Part shown: positions 1-9,532 of the stretch, one piece after another | How the letters are laid out: each line of letters begins with the position of its first letter | Position numbering within the stretch: position 1 is the first letter of the stretch | Assembly: GCA_052437175.1 (NCBI GenBank) | Contig: JBQVOK010000004.1 | Coordinates: forward strand, 1-64,000 | Length of the DNA: 64,000 nucleotides | Direction of reading: 5' to 3' | Source of the DNA: JACVCJ01 sp052437175 | Lineage (GTDB): Bacteria > Bacteroidota > Bacteroidia > CAIKAF01 | The notes under the pieces: generated by a model | The model's database searches: none | What the model saw: only the letters and a program-made list of their open reading frames with translations | Told to the model about the DNA's origin: nothing | Made by a program: the position numbers and the translations under genes

Positions 1-3000
1 TACGAAGTGGACTGTTACGAACCTACCGTACCCACTCCCCAGGATACTATTGTAGACCCCTGTACCGATTATTTATTAGGCCTTGCCGCCGAAAATGCCT
101 GGAACGATTACCAGGCCTACCTGGACAGTGTACGCAATGCCTACCGCTTGGCTTACATCAGCCGCTGCATGGGCGCCCTGGAAACCCTGGAAGCCACCTA
201 TACCAGCGACGAATATCATTTTACGCTGTTTTACTACGACCGTGCCGGTATGCTGGTGCGTACCGTACCTCCCAAAGCGGTTACACGCCTGCCCCTGAGC
301 GATATGGTAGCCGTGAATAGCGCCCGGAACGCCGGAACCGAGTTCAAACCCAAACATAACAACATCAGCTATGCTACCGCAGAGGCCTATATGCTGACAA
401 CGCGATGTAGATATGACGCCGTTGGAAATCCAATACGTAAGCAGACTCCGGATGGTGGTATGACAAGTTACTATTACGACAATTTGAGCAGGATCATAAT
501 ATCAAAAAGTGCCCGTCAGGCATCAACAGCATACTCATATACTAAATATGATGCCCAGGGGCGGGTGACAGAATCCGGGGTAATGAACCGCTCCGATGCG
601 CTTACGCCAACATTGGCCTACCTGCATAACCCCACCAATGCCAATACATTTTTAACGACTGGCTTCACCAAGGCTGAATATGTGCTTAGTTTTTACGATG
701 TGGCTCCGACAAGCGGTTATTACCCCGCCGGGTTCTTTGCACAGGGCAACCTGCGTAAACGCTTGGCCTATGCAACATACCACATGGGGGCTGGATTAGC
801 CATTACAAGTACGTCCTATATTACAGCTACCTATTATGATTATGATGCACATGGGAATGTAAGAGGAATGTTACAGGAAAACAAAAACATAGCCAGTACC
901 GATCCCCTGAACTTCGATTACAATTTCCGCTATCACAAAGTAGAATATGTATACGATATGCTGAGTAGCAATGTACGTTCTGTATCTCTGAATGCCAGTC
1001 GCCAGGATAAACTGATACATCGTTACACGTATGATGATCAGAACCGTCTTGTAAAAGCCATGACCAGTACGGACGGTTACTGGTTCGATACGGATGCAGA
1101 ATATGATTACTATTACCATGGCCCGCTGGCCCGTCTGGAATACGGCCCCTATAAATCACAGGGTATAGACTATACCTATACCATACAGGGCTGGATAAAA
1201 GCGATCAATGGTGAGCAGCTCGATGAGAGCACCGACCCCGGCGGAGACGGTGCTATAGGCAGCCCTACCCAGTTCGTGGCCCGGGATGCCTATGGTTCGG
1301 CATTTACCTATTATGACCAGGACTACAAGGCCATCAGTGGTGCGCAAAGCTTTTTGCTGGATGTACCTGCGACCTATTACAACGGCTACGGCCTATACAA
1401 CGGTAATATCCGTGCTATAGACAATACCCTGAAACAGATAGATGACAAGTCGCAGTCCGAGGCACTGTTACAGGTGTTCGGGTATGACCAGCTACACCGC
1501 ATCCGCTCCGGACGCAGTTACCTGCAGCTGGCCCTGGCTACTGCCATTAGCCCCTGGAATGTTTCCGCTCCGCAAACAAACACTTTTCGTTCAGATTACG
1601 GTTATGACGCCAATGGCAACATCCGTTACCTGGACCGTTACGATAAAGCTACCGTACAGTTCGACAGACTTACCTACGATTATTATCCCAATACCAACCG
1701 GCTGAGGTCCGTAGCGGATGGAATGGCGGCAGCTGTGGCGACCTATGATGTGGATAACCAGGGGGCAATAAACTATACGTATGATGCTGCAGGAAATGTA
1801 TTAAGCGATGTTGCGGAAAATATTTCTTCTACCCGCTGGGACGTACGTAGTAAGATTACTGAAATCATACGCGCCTCATCTGCGAACCCCAGTATCCACT
1901 TTGGTTATGATCCAATGGGACACCGGGTACAAAAATATATCGAACGCGGCGATCTGATGGAAACCGAATACTATGTACTCGACGCCCAGGGTAATCCGCT
2001 GGCCATCTATAAAAATGTAGACATCGACGGGGATACCGACCCCGATATAGAAGGCTTTTTCCTGGAGGAAAATATTATGTATGGTAATAATCGTCTGGGT
2101 ATCATTAAACGCCACAAGCGTATGTCCTTTACTCCGGTGTCACTTAATGCAGGCACACAGGAGCGCGGTGCTAAGCAGTATGAGCTCAACAATCATCAAA
2201 GTAATGTGCAGGTGCTGGTTACAGACCGTAAAGAGCTGAAATGCTTTGGTAGCCCCTCCTATAACTACTATGAACCCGAGATCCGGAATACCTACGACTA
2301 TTATGCCTTTGGTATGCTGATGGACGAACGCTGCACGGAGAAAAAAGACAGCGTGTGGGTGGATGTGACCGATACGCTGGACTTTACCAACTTCGAAAAC
2401 CCGGTGATCGTTATGTCGGGCGGAGCGGTGCAGACCATCGACGGCTGGGGGCGCTACAGTGCGGCCACGCTCTCTGTAGTTACATCCGGCGGCAGCCAGA
2501 TGCTGGAAGTAACCAGCTCCAATCCCACACACGGTACAAATAAGGACTTTGCCGTCACGCCTGGACAGACCTACACACTCAGCATGAATGTAGATGTAGG
2601 TACAGCCGGCGCGGTGAACATCATTGTATGGCAATTTGTGACCACCAGCAGCCTCAGTCTCATGACCCCAGTGCCTTACCTGGCTATGTCTACCAATGGT
2701 ACCTATACCGTAACCATTACACCGACCATGCCTAATCTGCGTATACAGATGCGTCAGAATTTATCCGGGACCCGCACATTCCGTCTGGATAACATCTTCC
2801 TGCGTGCAGCCAGCCGCGACCTGGTGGCCGACAACAGCAGTTATCGCTACGGATACCAGGGCCAGGAACGTGATGATGAGGTGAAGGGAGCGGGAAATAG
2901 TATTAATTATACGTTTAGGATGCATGACCCACGTATCGGGCGCTTCTTTTCTATTGATCCGCTTGCTGATAAATATCCATCCTATTCACCATATTCATTC

Positions 3001-3870
3001 TCTGGAAACAGAGTAATTGATTGCACCGAACTGGAAGGAGCTGAACCTTTAAATTCTAATACGGTTGCCTCCAATACATTTGCACCTAGAATGCAGGTAA
3101 ATCTGCCTAACGGGAATTCTGTATTGTTATGGTTCAATAATAACTCAGTGGCTGTTACACCCGGCAGTATGCAAATTATAAGGAGTTTCAGTAATTTTGG
3201 TACAGCAACGGGCACAGGTAATGACTTTAATACATCAACGCCTAAGTGTGGAACCCAAACGGTAGTATTTCAGGCAGGTATAGGTGGTATATCTCAACGA
3301 AAAGAAGGAGAGAGCCTGTATATTGCAAAAGTAATGCAGTTTGAACTGCCCAGAACCGTAAGGCAGAATTTCAATCTGGGGGGTATTCCGAACGTACTCG
3401 AAATGGATAATTTTGATAATATTACAGATCCGAATTTTGATAGAAATTCAGATCGGAACGACAGGTATAGCGGGCAGGCAATAGCTATGTTAAACGCGCA
3501 GGTAAGGGGTATCATAAATACCTCAATTGTTGGTGCATTTAATGCCGGATTGTTAACTACACAGCAACCTGCAAATGCGTTGTGCATGCCTAATAATATT
3601 GCCCCTACGCAGGTGACGTTAAACATATCTTATAATCCAAATTTGATTTCGGATAACGCGTTGAACGATTTAAATGCTCTTGCTCAGAATTTTGTCACTA
3701 ATATGAATGCGAATCCCACCTTTGCAGCTGCAGGCATAAATTTCAATGTGAATGTTACCCAGGATACACAATCGAGTTCTATAATTGGAACGGACCGAAC
3801 TAGTGTGAATGTACAAATCACGCAACCGACCATTTCAACGTACACAGGTCCTACGCCAACAACACCATAA
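1..3870 (+). CDS. RHS/YD-repeat protein, 5' end outside window
   Basis: The frame is open from the first base, so the N-terminus lies upstream. The visible ~1290 residues hold many YD/RHS repeats (patterns such as YDAxGN, YDNLSR, YDAQGR, YDPMGHR). These repeats normally form a large beta-shell around a C-terminal cargo. A beta-sandwich-like insert lies at about bases 2370-2815. The RHS core follows at about 2840-3050, with YRYGYQGQERDDE, MHDPRIGRFFSIDPLADKYP and an ELEGAEP junction. The last ~270 residues after the core match no family I recognise and are rich in Asn and Thr. In RHS proteins this position holds a toxin, effector or adhesin tip. The tip DNA is clearly AT-richer than flanking genes, suggesting exchange. 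No T9SS domain is seen at the C-terminus and no immunity-gene candidate follows directly. The RHS identity is firm; tip function is unknown. Confidence 0.9.
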   Translation, partial: YEVDCYEPTVPTPQDTIVDPCTDYLLGLAAENAWNDYQAYLDSVRNAYRLAYISRCMGALETLEATYTSDEYHFTLFYYDRAGMLVRTVPPKAVTRLPLSDMVAVNSARNAGTEFKPKHNNISYATAEAYMLTTRCRYDAVGNPIRKQTPDGGMTSYYYDNLSRIIISKSARQASTAYSYTKYDAQGRVTESGVMNRSDALTPTLAYLHNPTNANTFLTTGFTKAEYVLSFYDVAPTSGYYPAGFFAQGNLRKRLAYATYHMGAGLAITSTSYITATYYDYDAHGNVRGMLQENKNIASTDPLNFDYNFRYHKVEYVYDMLSSNVRSVSLNASRQDKLIHRYTYDDQNRLVKAMTSTDGYWFDTDAEYDYYYHGPLARLEYGPYKSQGIDYTYTIQGWIKAINGEQLDESTDPGGDGAIGSPTQFVARDAYGSAFTYYDQDYKAISGAQSFLLDVPATYYNGYGLYNGNIRAIDNTLKQIDDKSQSEALLQVFGYDQLHRIRSGRSYLQLALATAISPWNVSAPQTNTFRSDYGYDANGNIRYLDRYDKATVQFDRLTYDYYPNTNRLRSVADGMAAAVATYDVDNQGAINYTYDAAGNVLSDVAENISSTRWDVRSKITEIIRASSANPSIHFGYDPMGHRVQKYIERGDLMETEYYVLDAQGNPLAIYKNVDIDGDTDPDIEGFFLEENIMYGNNRLGIIKRHKRMSFTPVSLNAGTQERGAKQYELNNHQSNVQVLVTDRKELKCFGSPSYNYYEPEIRNTYDYYAFGMLMDERCTEKKDSVWVDVTDTLDFTNFENPVIVMSGGAVQTIDGWGRYSAATLSVVTSGGSQMLEVTSSNPTHGTNKDFAVTPGQTYTLSMNVDVGTAGAVNIIVWQFVTTSSLSLMTPVPYLAMSTNGTYTVTITPTMPNLRIQMRQNLSGTRTFRLDNIFLRAASRDLVADNSSYRYGYQGQERDDEVKGAGNSINYTFRMHDPRIGRFFSIDPLADKYPSYSPYSFSGNRVIDCTELEGAEPLNSNTVASNTFAPRMQVNLPNGNSVLLWFNNNSVAVTPGSMQIIRSFSNFGTATGTGNDFNTSTPKCGTQTVVFQAGIGGISQRKEGESLYIAKVMQFELPRTVRQNFNLGGIPNVLEMDNFDNITDPNFDRNSDRNDRYSGQAIAMLNAQVRGIINTSIVGAFNAGLLTTQQPANALCMPNNIAPTQVTLNISYNPNLISDNALNDLNALAQNFVTNMNANPTFAAAGINFNVNVTQDTQSSSIIGTDRTSVNVQITQPTISTYTGPTPTTP

Positions 3871-3907
3871 ATAAAGTGTTGAATTAACCGTTTTGAGCCC
3901 ATAATTT

Positions 3908-3935
3908 AAAGCCCTCCTGTAACGGGAGGGCTTTT
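3908..3935 (+). terminator. Rho-independent terminator after the RHS gene
   Basis: A GC-rich stem, AAAGCCCTCC pairing with GGGAGGGC, has a short loop and is followed by TTTTT. It lies 38 bases after the RHS stop codon. Confidence 0.85.
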
Positions 3936-4350
3936 TCATACATTCAAAGGATCAAACCTGGTAAACTTTAATATGATTCTTTGCTGTTTGAAATGAGTTT
4001 GTGCTAATCTGTACATTAAAACTCAACTAAACTAATTTGTATATCTGAACGTAGTTGTCTTTTCTTACTACGTTTATTAAAGATTCCTTCCTTCAGCGGC
4101 CGTTTTCTTGCGGAAAGACCGTTTTTTGTGTTGCCGGTCCGCCGTATTATCAAAACCCTGGATTACCACCGTATACAATACCACTTTGGCAGGCTGCAGA
4201 ACCCTTTATATTTCATATAGAGATCGTTTGAAACCCCTCGCTGAACGTATTGCTGCATGTTGACGGCGACATTTTGTTGATCCTGATTTGTCTGGTGATA
4301 AAATAAATTTTTTTACGGGCAACCTGTTTCAGGACGAGACACACGTTACA
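3936..4350. other. Intergenic stretch with an inverted repeat, no gene seen
   Basis: This AT-rich spacer separates the convergent RHS and DUF4382 lipoprotein genes. I found no credible coding frame with family resemblance. It holds a perfect 8-bp inverted repeat (AACGTAGT at 4048-4055, ACTACGTT at 4067-4074) with an 11-base loop and no T-run, so it does not look like a terminator. Its role is unknown. Confidence 0.4.
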
Positions 4351-4382
4351 AAAAAAGGAGTGCCTCTTCGACACTCCTTTTT
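4351..4382. terminator. Bidirectional terminator below the DUF4382 gene
   Basis: The stem AAAAAAGGAGTG/CACTCCTTTTT encloses a 9-base loop and has A/T tracts on both sides. It lies 31 bases past the stop of the minus-strand lipoprotein gene. Confidence 0.85.
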
Positions 4383-4413
4383 CCTTTTCTTCATGTTTCT
4401 CTTTCCAAAATCC

Positions 4414-5169
4414 TTACACGTCCAGTGTTCCTACCTGCGTAATTTCTCCTTTGTTCACCGTTGCATTTCCTACCTGCTGGGTCTGGTCAGAACCGCTTTC
4501 CATCACCGCTATGGTGTAGTTACCCGGCGTAAGACCTCTCAGCATAAATTTTCCCTGTGCGTTTACGTATGTCGAATATGTATTGTTTCCGTTGCTTACC
4601 TGTACCATGGCATTGGCGGCGCCGTTCAGCGTTCCCTGTATGCCTGTTTCCTCGTCCTGTATTACAGTGATCACCGGGTTCAGGGAGAAAATACCGCCCA
4701 GTTCGGTCACCGACTGCGCTACATTAAAGTCGAGCAGCAGGTTGGCACCGGCATCGGCAGATATATTCTGGTTAATGTCGATCTCCACTTCCTGTGTACC
4801 GCCTGTCCAGTTCAGCGCCAGCGTAGAACCGCCGCCTACCAGCATAATACTGGCCTGTGAGGCAAAACGTATGCGCAGCTTGGTATACACACCGGCATCA
4901 ACCGAGGTGGCATTGGCCAGTACGATCTCGTTACCGTTGGTCAGCGTCAGTACATTCACCGACTGGGTCTGCGAACTCAGGTTCACCCAGCCTTTGTTGG
5001 TCATATAGGCATCCACGCCTGTGATCTGTATGTTCAGCTGTACAAAATCTCCGGGCGAATCCGTCATACGTACTTTAAACGTATTTCCTTTGACTTCTTC
5101 CTTTTTGCAGGATGTAAATCCAAGTGCTATGATCATGCACACAACCGTAAAAAATAGTCCCTTTTTCAT
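4414..5169 (-). CDS. DUF4382 domain lipoprotein
   Basis: A 251-residue protein with a lipoprotein signal peptide: MKKGLFF, a hydrophobic stretch, then the lipobox GFTSC with Cys21 as the likely lipidated residue. It should be anchored in an outer or inner membrane leaflet. Residues ~30-160 carry the DUF4382 pattern, including MTDSPGDF near the N-terminus and the VYTKLRIRF strand. Residues ~175-235 resemble a carboxypeptidase-regulatory or Ig-like beta-sandwich (GIQGTLNGA, GKFMLRGLTPGNYTIAV). DUF4382 has no known biochemical role. The gene stands alone between two long non-coding stretches and ends at a strong terminator. Confidence 0.85.
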   Translation of the reverse strand: MKKGLFFTVVCMIIALGFTSCKKEEVKGNTFKVRMTDSPGDFVQLNIQITGVDAYMTNKGWVNLSSQTQSVNVLTLTNGNEIVLANATSVDAGVYTKLRIRFASQASIMLVGGGSTLALNWTGGTQEVEIDINQNISADAGANLLLDFNVAQSVTELGGIFSLNPVITVIQDEETGIQGTLNGAANAMVQVSNGNNTYSTYVNAQGKFMLRGLTPGNYTIAVMESGSDQTQQVGNATVNKGEITQVGTLDV

Positions 5170-5740
5170 AATCGTAATCGTTTAGAATTAAACACCTGTG
5201 ATCGAAAGTCCAAAGAATGTGCCATTGGGATTAACTGTTTGTTATTCATTGTGTTGGTTATTTTAACGCTTGTGAAAATGCTCTTTTTTTGTACCTTATA
5301 TACACAATATGGGGAAATAAAGGCGCAATTCGGCCCCGGAAGGGGTAGATACGAACCGTTTTTCTGTCCCGGCGTACCGTTCGTTAAAGCAACAATGCCG
5401 TTCATCAAAAGAGCGGCACCTTTACCCGTTAAAAATCACATATTTGTTCCATCAACGGTGAGAGAAGGGTAAAACCTTCAAAAACCGGCACTAAATGTGG
5501 CTAGTTTCAAATCACCATAATGATTTTTTTTTCAGACGGAGATTCCTGACGGGGTCTCCGTTCTGTTTTCGGACCTGCGTTATTTCTTTTACTAAAGATC
5601 CGGGCAAATATTTTAACGTTTCCCTTTTTTCAGTATCTTGTATACTAAAAAGCTGACCTCTTTCTGCAGAATAGGCCTCTATGCACGCCGTACCGCGCTA
5701 AGCTTTCTCTTCCTCCAACGATACAATCATCTGCTTTACC
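5170..5740. other. Long non-coding region between divergent genes
   Basis: About 570 bases lie between the DUF4382 lipoprotein (leftward) and the MBOAT gene (rightward). A 77-codon frame at 5239-5472 has no family resemblance or start context and is not called. There is an imperfect hairpin at about 5533-5565 (CAGACGGAGA with TCTCCGTTCTG) after a T-run. The region could carry the promoters of both genes and a structured leader, but no known riboswitch pattern was recognised. Confidence 0.4.
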
Positions 5741-5769
5741 TTGTATAATCCGGTCCATCTTTACCTTTA
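5741..5769 (+). promoter_or_regulatory. Bacteroidota-type promoter of the MBOAT gene
   Basis: TTG (5741-5743), 18 bases, then TACCTTTA (5762-5769), one mismatch from TAnnTTTG. The ATG begins only 3 bases further on, so the transcript would be leaderless or nearly so if this is the true promoter. Confidence 0.5.
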
Positions 5770-5772
5770 TGT

Positions 5773-7188
5773 ATGCTGTTTAACTCTATTGAATTTCTTC
5801 TTTTTTTACCACCCGTTATTTTCCTCTATTACCTGTTGCCGGCCCGCTACCGCTGGATATTGTTGCTGGCTGCCAGTTATTTTTTTTACATGAGCTGGCG
5901 TGCCGAATACGGTCTGCTGCTGCTGTTTTCCACCCTGGTCGATTATTTTACGGCCCTGCGTATGGAGCGCCTGCCCGACCGAAAGGCGCGGCTGCCTTAC
6001 CTGTTCATTAGCCTGGTGATGAACCTGGGGCTGCTTTTCTTTTTCAAGTATCTCGATTTTGCGACAGGCAGCACGAATGTTGTATTCGAAAAACTGGGCC
6101 TGGATACCCGTCTGCCCTTATTTAACCTGCTGCTGCCGGTGGGTATTTCCTTTTACACCTTCCAGACCCTGAGCTATGCCATAGATGTATACCGTGGTCA
6201 GCAGAAAGCCGAAAGGCACCTGGGCTATTTTGCCCTCTATGTATCATATTTTCCGCAACTGGTGGCCGGCCCCATCGAGCGTTTTTCCTCTCTCAATCCA
6301 CAGTTGCACGAAGCACATCGTTTTTCGTATACAAATATCTCCAGGGGGCTGAGGCTGATCCTGTTCGGGCTCTTTATTAAAATGGTGGTTGCCGATAACC
6401 TGTCGCTATACGTTAACCAGGTGTATAAAAACCCCGATGCCTACGGGACTGCCGATATTTTTACAGCCTGGTTCTTCTATTCCTTCCAGATCTATGCTGA
6501 TTTTTACGGGTATTCTACCGTTGCCGTAGGCAGCGCTCTGCTTATGGGCGTTAAGCTCATGGATAATTTCCGCACGCCTTACCTCTCCCGCAATATCGCT
6601 GAATTCTGGCAACGCTGGCATATTTCGCTCTCTACCTGGTTCCGCGATTACCTGTATTACCCTATGGGCGGCAACAAGGTCGATAAACTGCGCTGGATGC
6701 TGAATATTATGACCGTGTTCGTGGTCAGCGGGGTGTGGCACGGGGCTAACTGGACCTTTGTGATCTGGGGCCTGCTCTATGGCGTTCTCTATATTGCCGA
6801 AAAACAGCTGAACGGCCTGCTGAAGATCGATACCAATTACCGTTCGTTTTCCGTAACACATGTATTCCTGGTGCTTAAGACCACTGCGCTGGTCACGCTT
6901 ATCTGGGTATTCTTCCGCAGCCAGAGTCTCGGCGAAGCCCTGCACATGCTGCAGCTGCCTTTCCGTAAAGGTGTCGTAGCCACGGAACAACTTCACATAC
7001 CGCTTTTTGTCTGGATATTTCTGCTGTTCTTTATCCTGAGCGATATATACCTGTATTCCCGGCGGCTGGACCTGCGCATGGATAAATGGCCGCTGGTACT
7101 GCGCTGGAGCGTATACAGCGTACTTTGTTATGCGATCATCGTGTTCTCCGGTCTCGAAGATTTTCCCTTTATCTATTTCCAGTTCTGA
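5773..7188 (+). CDS. MBOAT-family O-acyltransferase (AlgI/DltB-like)
   Basis: A 471-residue polytopic membrane protein. The start MLFNSIEFLLFLPPVIFLYY is the classic N-terminus of AlgI-like members. The invariant MBOAT histidine is His323, in GVWHGANW, preceded by a WFRDYLYYPMGG segment typical of the family. These enzymes pass an acyl group, usually acetyl, across the membrane to an extracellular polysaccharide or other acceptor. The next gene starts 5 bases after the stop and encodes an SGNH-like extracytoplasmic protein. This matches the common MBOAT/AlgJ-AlgX pairing, so the two probably act together. The acceptor cannot be told, because no polysaccharide synthesis genes are nearby. Confidence 0.93.
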   Translation: MLFNSIEFLLFLPPVIFLYYLLPARYRWILLLAASYFFYMSWRAEYGLLLLFSTLVDYFTALRMERLPDRKARLPYLFISLVMNLGLLFFFKYLDFATGSTNVVFEKLGLDTRLPLFNLLLPVGISFYTFQTLSYAIDVYRGQQKAERHLGYFALYVSYFPQLVAGPIERFSSLNPQLHEAHRFSYTNISRGLRLILFGLFIKMVVADNLSLYVNQVYKNPDAYGTADIFTAWFFYSFQIYADFYGYSTVAVGSALLMGVKLMDNFRTPYLSRNIAEFWQRWHISLSTWFRDYLYYPMGGNKVDKLRWMLNIMTVFVVSGVWHGANWTFVIWGLLYGVLYIAEKQLNGLLKIDTNYRSFSVTHVFLVLKTTALVTLIWVFFRSQSLGEALHMLQLPFRKGVVATEQLHIPLFVWIFLLFFILSDIYLYSRRLDLRMDKWPLVLRWSVYSVLCYAIIVFSGLEDFPFIYFQF

Positions 7189-7193
7189 CGCCT

Positions 7194-8678
7194 ATGAAAA
7201 AGTACCGTCCCTGGGCCATACGGGCCCTTTTTATCCTGCTGATGCCCTTCCTGATGAACTATGTATATACTAAATACGGGTTTGAGGAGGATCTGGACAA
7301 AAATGCCGATATGTTACACCTGGTAAAGTCTCTGCCCGCAGAAACGGAGATACTGTACGTGGGCGAATCGTCCAATATCACACCGAACGAAAAAGATACC
7401 AACCGGAGCAGTATCAGTACGTTCCTGGCCGGTTACTATCCTTCTCTGGATGTGTACGATATTTCCAAACCCGCCGCGCATGCCGGTATTTATAAGGTGT
7501 TGCTGCAGCATATTCCCGAAACCGCACGCATAAAGACGGTAGTGGTAACACTGAACCTGCGCTCTTTCGGGGCCGGCTGGATCTATTCCGAACTGGAAAC
7601 GCCCCTGCGGAAAAGCCTGGTGCTGCTGCAGGATAATCCACCGCTTTTTAACCGCTTTCTGCTGGCTTTTAAAGCCTATGATTACAAAACAAAGGAAGAC
7701 CGGCAAAGACAATACCTGCAGGCATGGAAACAGGATGTGCTCCATTTTCCATACGCTTTCCCCCATAAAAATGTAAGGGAATGGGATGACCATATTGCTG
7801 CAGAAGGAATGCGGAATGGAAAGAGTGAGGATGATAAAAAACACGCGGAAATAGCCTGCCATTTTGTAAAGAACTATGCGTTTCATATCGATACCCTGCA
7901 TAATCCGCGTATCCGCGATTTTGATGAAATTATAGAACTGGCCCGTGCGCGCGGCTGGAACCTCGTATTAAACCTGATCGCCGAAAATACAGGACGGGCC
8001 ACCGAAATGGCAGGTAAAGACCTCGTATACCTGATGGAAGAGAACCGTAAACTTCTTGTATCGTATTACGAACGTAAAGGCGTACCCGTCGTAGATAACC
8101 TGCACCAGGTGCCGGATTCCTGCTTTTCGGACCGGAGCTGGCCTACGGAACACTACACCGAAACGGGCCGCCGTATCATAGCGCACAATGTGGCCGAAAC
8201 CCTGCGCATGTTTCACCCGGATGCCTTTGTTCCCTATGAAAAGGGTGGGGGACGTACCCGTTTTTTTAATAACTGTGAAGGGGTGATCGGCTGGGATAAC
8301 ATGGGCAGCCTCAGCAGGGAAAAAGTCTTCCGTGGAAAGTGGGCCTCAAAGGCCGGCGGGGAAGATCCCTTCGGCATCACCTTCAGCTACCGTCCGCAGG
8401 ACATACCGGCGTATGCCCGTTCACGCTGTGCCGTGGAACTGGACTATCTTTCTGCGGGCAGTAACAGCCAGGCCCGGCTGGTTCTTGAATTAGAGGGAAC
8501 AGACCATATTCACCTGGATACACCCTTACCGGTTTCTGCAACCGAAAGCTGGCAGCATTTCCGGCACGAATTTGCACTGCCGGCCGCATTCCCGGAGATG
8601 TGGCTCTTAAAACTGTATGTGTATAATCCTTCGGCCGAACCGGTCTTCGTCGACGATATCCGTGTCTCGTTCCGCTGA
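7194..8678 (+). CDS. SGNH-like partner protein of the MBOAT acyltransferase
   Basis: A 494-residue protein. The ATG at 7194 is chosen because it follows the MBOAT stop by 5 bases and begins with a signal-anchor (MKKYRPWAIRALFILLMPFL). The frame is open further upstream only inside the MBOAT gene. Residues ~20-350 look like an SGNH/GDSL-type fold. GESSN near residue 65 could supply the nucleophile Ser. SWPTEHYTETGRR near residue 320 resembles block V, where Asp/His usually sit, but Glu-His replaces Asp-x-x-His. The last ~130 residues resemble a carbohydrate-binding beta-sandwich. The likely job is transfer or removal of acyl groups on an envelope glycan with the MBOAT protein. The fold is inferred from motifs only. 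The stop codon directly abuts that of the convergent next gene. Confidence 0.75.
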   Translation: MKKYRPWAIRALFILLMPFLMNYVYTKYGFEEDLDKNADMLHLVKSLPAETEILYVGESSNITPNEKDTNRSSISTFLAGYYPSLDVYDISKPAAHAGIYKVLLQHIPETARIKTVVVTLNLRSFGAGWIYSELETPLRKSLVLLQDNPPLFNRFLLAFKAYDYKTKEDRQRQYLQAWKQDVLHFPYAFPHKNVREWDDHIAAEGMRNGKSEDDKKHAEIACHFVKNYAFHIDTLHNPRIRDFDEIIELARARGWNLVLNLIAENTGRATEMAGKDLVYLMEENRKLLVSYYERKGVPVVDNLHQVPDSCFSDRSWPTEHYTETGRRIIAHNVAETLRMFHPDAFVPYEKGGGRTRFFNNCEGVIGWDNMGSLSREKVFRGKWASKAGGEDPFGITFSYRPQDIPAYARSRCAVELDYLSAGSNSQARLVLELEGTDHIHLDTPLPVSATESWQHFRHEFALPAAFPEMWLLKLYVYNPSAEPVFVDDIRVSFR

Positions 8679-9518
8679 TTACAGCTCGTCCAGCCTGAAC
8701 GTGCGTTCGATCTCGATGCCGCGTTCGCCCGTTTTCAGGGTGGCGCATTCGTTAAAGGCGTCGTGTTCGAAAAACAATACCCAGTTTTCGTTCAGCGCAC
8801 GGGTCATGTACTCCTCACGTTCGCGCATACTGTCCAGCGGGCGCACGTCGTAGGCCAGTACCCAGGAGGGACGTATGTGCGGGGCCGAAGGTGCCAGGTC
8901 GGCACAGAACAGGATCTTGCGGCCCTTGTATTCGATCAGGGGCAGCATCTGCGATTCGGTATGCCCGTGCACAAAATGTACCTCGATGTGTTCGCCCAGC
9001 GTATCGCCGTTGTTCAGGAAGTTCACCCGCCCGCTTTCCAGCAGGGGAGAGAAGTTCTCTTTCAGGAAGGAGGCTTTCTCGCGCGGGTTGGGATTGGCAG
9101 CCCATTGCCAGTGAGCATCGTTGCTGTGGTACACGGCATTCTTAAATACCGGACGGTAGCCGTCTTTCTGCGGCGTAAATTCCACCGCCCCGCCGCAATG
9201 GTCAAAATGCAGGTGCGTCAGGAATACGTCGGTAATATCTTCGCGGGCAAAGCCCAGTTTACGCAGGGATGTATCCAGTGAAGCATCGCCGTGCAGGTAG
9301 TAGTGACTGAAAAACTTTTCGCTTTGTTTATCGCCGATACCGGTATCGATCAGCACCAGGCGGTTGCCGTCCTCTACCAGCAGGCAGCGCATGGCCCAGG
9401 TACACATATTGTTCTCGTCGGCCGGGTTTACCTTGTTCCACATGGTCTTGGGCACCACGCCGAACATGGCGCCGCCGTCGAGCTTGAAGAGGCCCGTATC
9501 TACAGTGTGTAATTTCAT
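8679..9518 (-). CDS. Metallo-beta-lactamase-fold hydrolase
   Basis: A 279-residue cytoplasmic protein with the zinc-binding motif THLHFDH (His102, His104, Asp106, His107). Further ligands are probably in HGHTESQ and in the LFCADLAPSAPH segment. No signal peptide is seen. The arrangement resembles the AHL-lactonase/quinolinase-like branch of MBL-fold hydrolases, but the substrate cannot be assigned. It is convergent with the SGNH-like gene, with stop codons back to back and no room for a terminator. Upstream on the same strand, the DUF6580 gene ends in a terminator, so this gene should have its own promoter. Confidence 0.88.
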   Translation of the reverse strand: MKLHTVDTGLFKLDGGAMFGVVPKTMWNKVNPADENNMCTWAMRCLLVEDGNRLVLIDTGIGDKQSEKFFSHYYLHGDASLDTSLRKLGFAREDITDVFLTHLHFDHCGGAVEFTPQKDGYRPVFKNAVYHSNDAHWQWAANPNPREKASFLKENFSPLLESGRVNFLNNGDTLGEHIEVHFVHGHTESQMLPLIEYKGRKILFCADLAPSAPHIRPSWVLAYDVRPLDSMREREEYMTRALNENWVLFFEHDAFNECATLKTGERGIEIERTFRLDEL

Positions 9519-9532
9519 AGGCTAAAAGATAT

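Noticed and set aside
4288..4860. A plus-strand frame across the terminator and the DUF4382 gene
   Set aside because: It reads through a strong hairpin and antisense to a lipoprotein gene with a good signal peptide.
5239..5472. A 77-codon frame in the spacer before the MBOAT gene
   Set aside because: Its start is hydrophobic, but the rest lacks any pattern and no promoter or terminator fits it.
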